The notes below the pieces were generated by a model. That model was given only the letters and a program-made list of their open reading frames with translations. It made no database searches and was not told the DNA's origin. The position numbers were made by a program, and so were the translations under genes. From assembly GCA_028277885.1 (NCBI GenBank), contig JANQFK010000034.1, positions 62,001-126,000 of the forward strand: 64,000 nt of DNA, in the 5' to 3' direction. This DNA is from Myxococcota bacterium. Lineage in GTDB: Bacteria; Myxococcota_A; UBA9160; UBA6930. Below, one piece after another: positions 62,169-64,000 of the stretch (within the stretch, counting starts at the first letter, position 1; every line of letters begins with the position of its first letter).

Positions 62169-64000
<1,832 letters not shown>

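Overview
This window looks like a chromosome segment of a very GC-rich (about 70% by eye) Gram-negative bacterium. I would place it among the former Deltaproteobacteria or Myxococcota. That placement is inference, from: an argH-lptM-dapF-dapA-dapB operon, a Ser/Thr kinase facing a PP2C phosphatase, a Cys/hydrophobic/Arg C-terminal anchor resembling MYXO-CTERM tails, sigma-54 promoters with NtrC-type regulators, and dense overlapping operons. Most genes are housekeeping. I see no phage, IS element, integrase or CRISPR array, and one tRNA gene, tRNA-Ala(CGC).

Layout. 0-5 kb: 3' end of nagA, a leftward bioB-bioF-bioD operon, and divergent radA. 5-9.7 kb: polyprenyl diphosphate synthase, a ComEA-like HhH protein, and a BtuFCD/FhuDBC-type ABC importer. 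9.8-15.4 kb: enolase with a coupled exported protein, then a regulator with a phosphoacceptor-less receiver plus XRE domain, a DapA-family aldolase and a PfkB-SIS sugar kinase/isomerase fusion. 15.6-22.6 kb: a secreted Cys-rich/LamG protein with a C-terminal anchor, a LuxR-type regulator divergent from a PDZ/multi-TM/GAF hybrid histidine kinase, and a universal stress protein. 22.7-27.6 kb: tRNA-Ala, a glycosyltransferase, and a five-gene operon (two dodecins, a nucleotidyltransferase, YgfZ, a DUF2064 protein). 27.8-31.9 kb: nitrogen block with a sigma-54 porin, an orphan Fis-type HTH protein, sigma-54 glnB, and glnA.

32-43.5 kb: sulfatase-fold lipoprotein, kinase/phosphatase pair, lysine/arginine operon, PBP1B, TPR lipoprotein, lspA. 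43.9-55 kb: transaldolase, IclR regulator, acyl-CoA dehydrogenase, malic enzyme, then a coupled carboxylase operon (carboxyltransferase, a divergent biotin carboxylase-biotinyl fusion, a second biotin carboxylase, a nucleoside hydrolase). 55-58.4 kb: a probably frameshifted Gly-rich secreted protein, tatC, tatB, a PilZ protein and an HD-GYP response regulator. 58.7-64 kb: two DUF4124 proteins (one an aspartic protease), a sigma-54 response regulator, and an unusual cytoplasmic protein joining a decayed NtrC-type AAA+ module to a histidine-kinase module.

Cross-cutting features. Many genes are coupled by 4-nt stop/start overlaps. Three genes appear to need CTG starts. Several have a TAnnnT box 7-11 nt before the start codon, suggesting leaderless transcripts. 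A palindromic repeat family ending in GCGAAGTCCAG recurs between genes. All family assignments come from reading the translated sequence, not from database searches.
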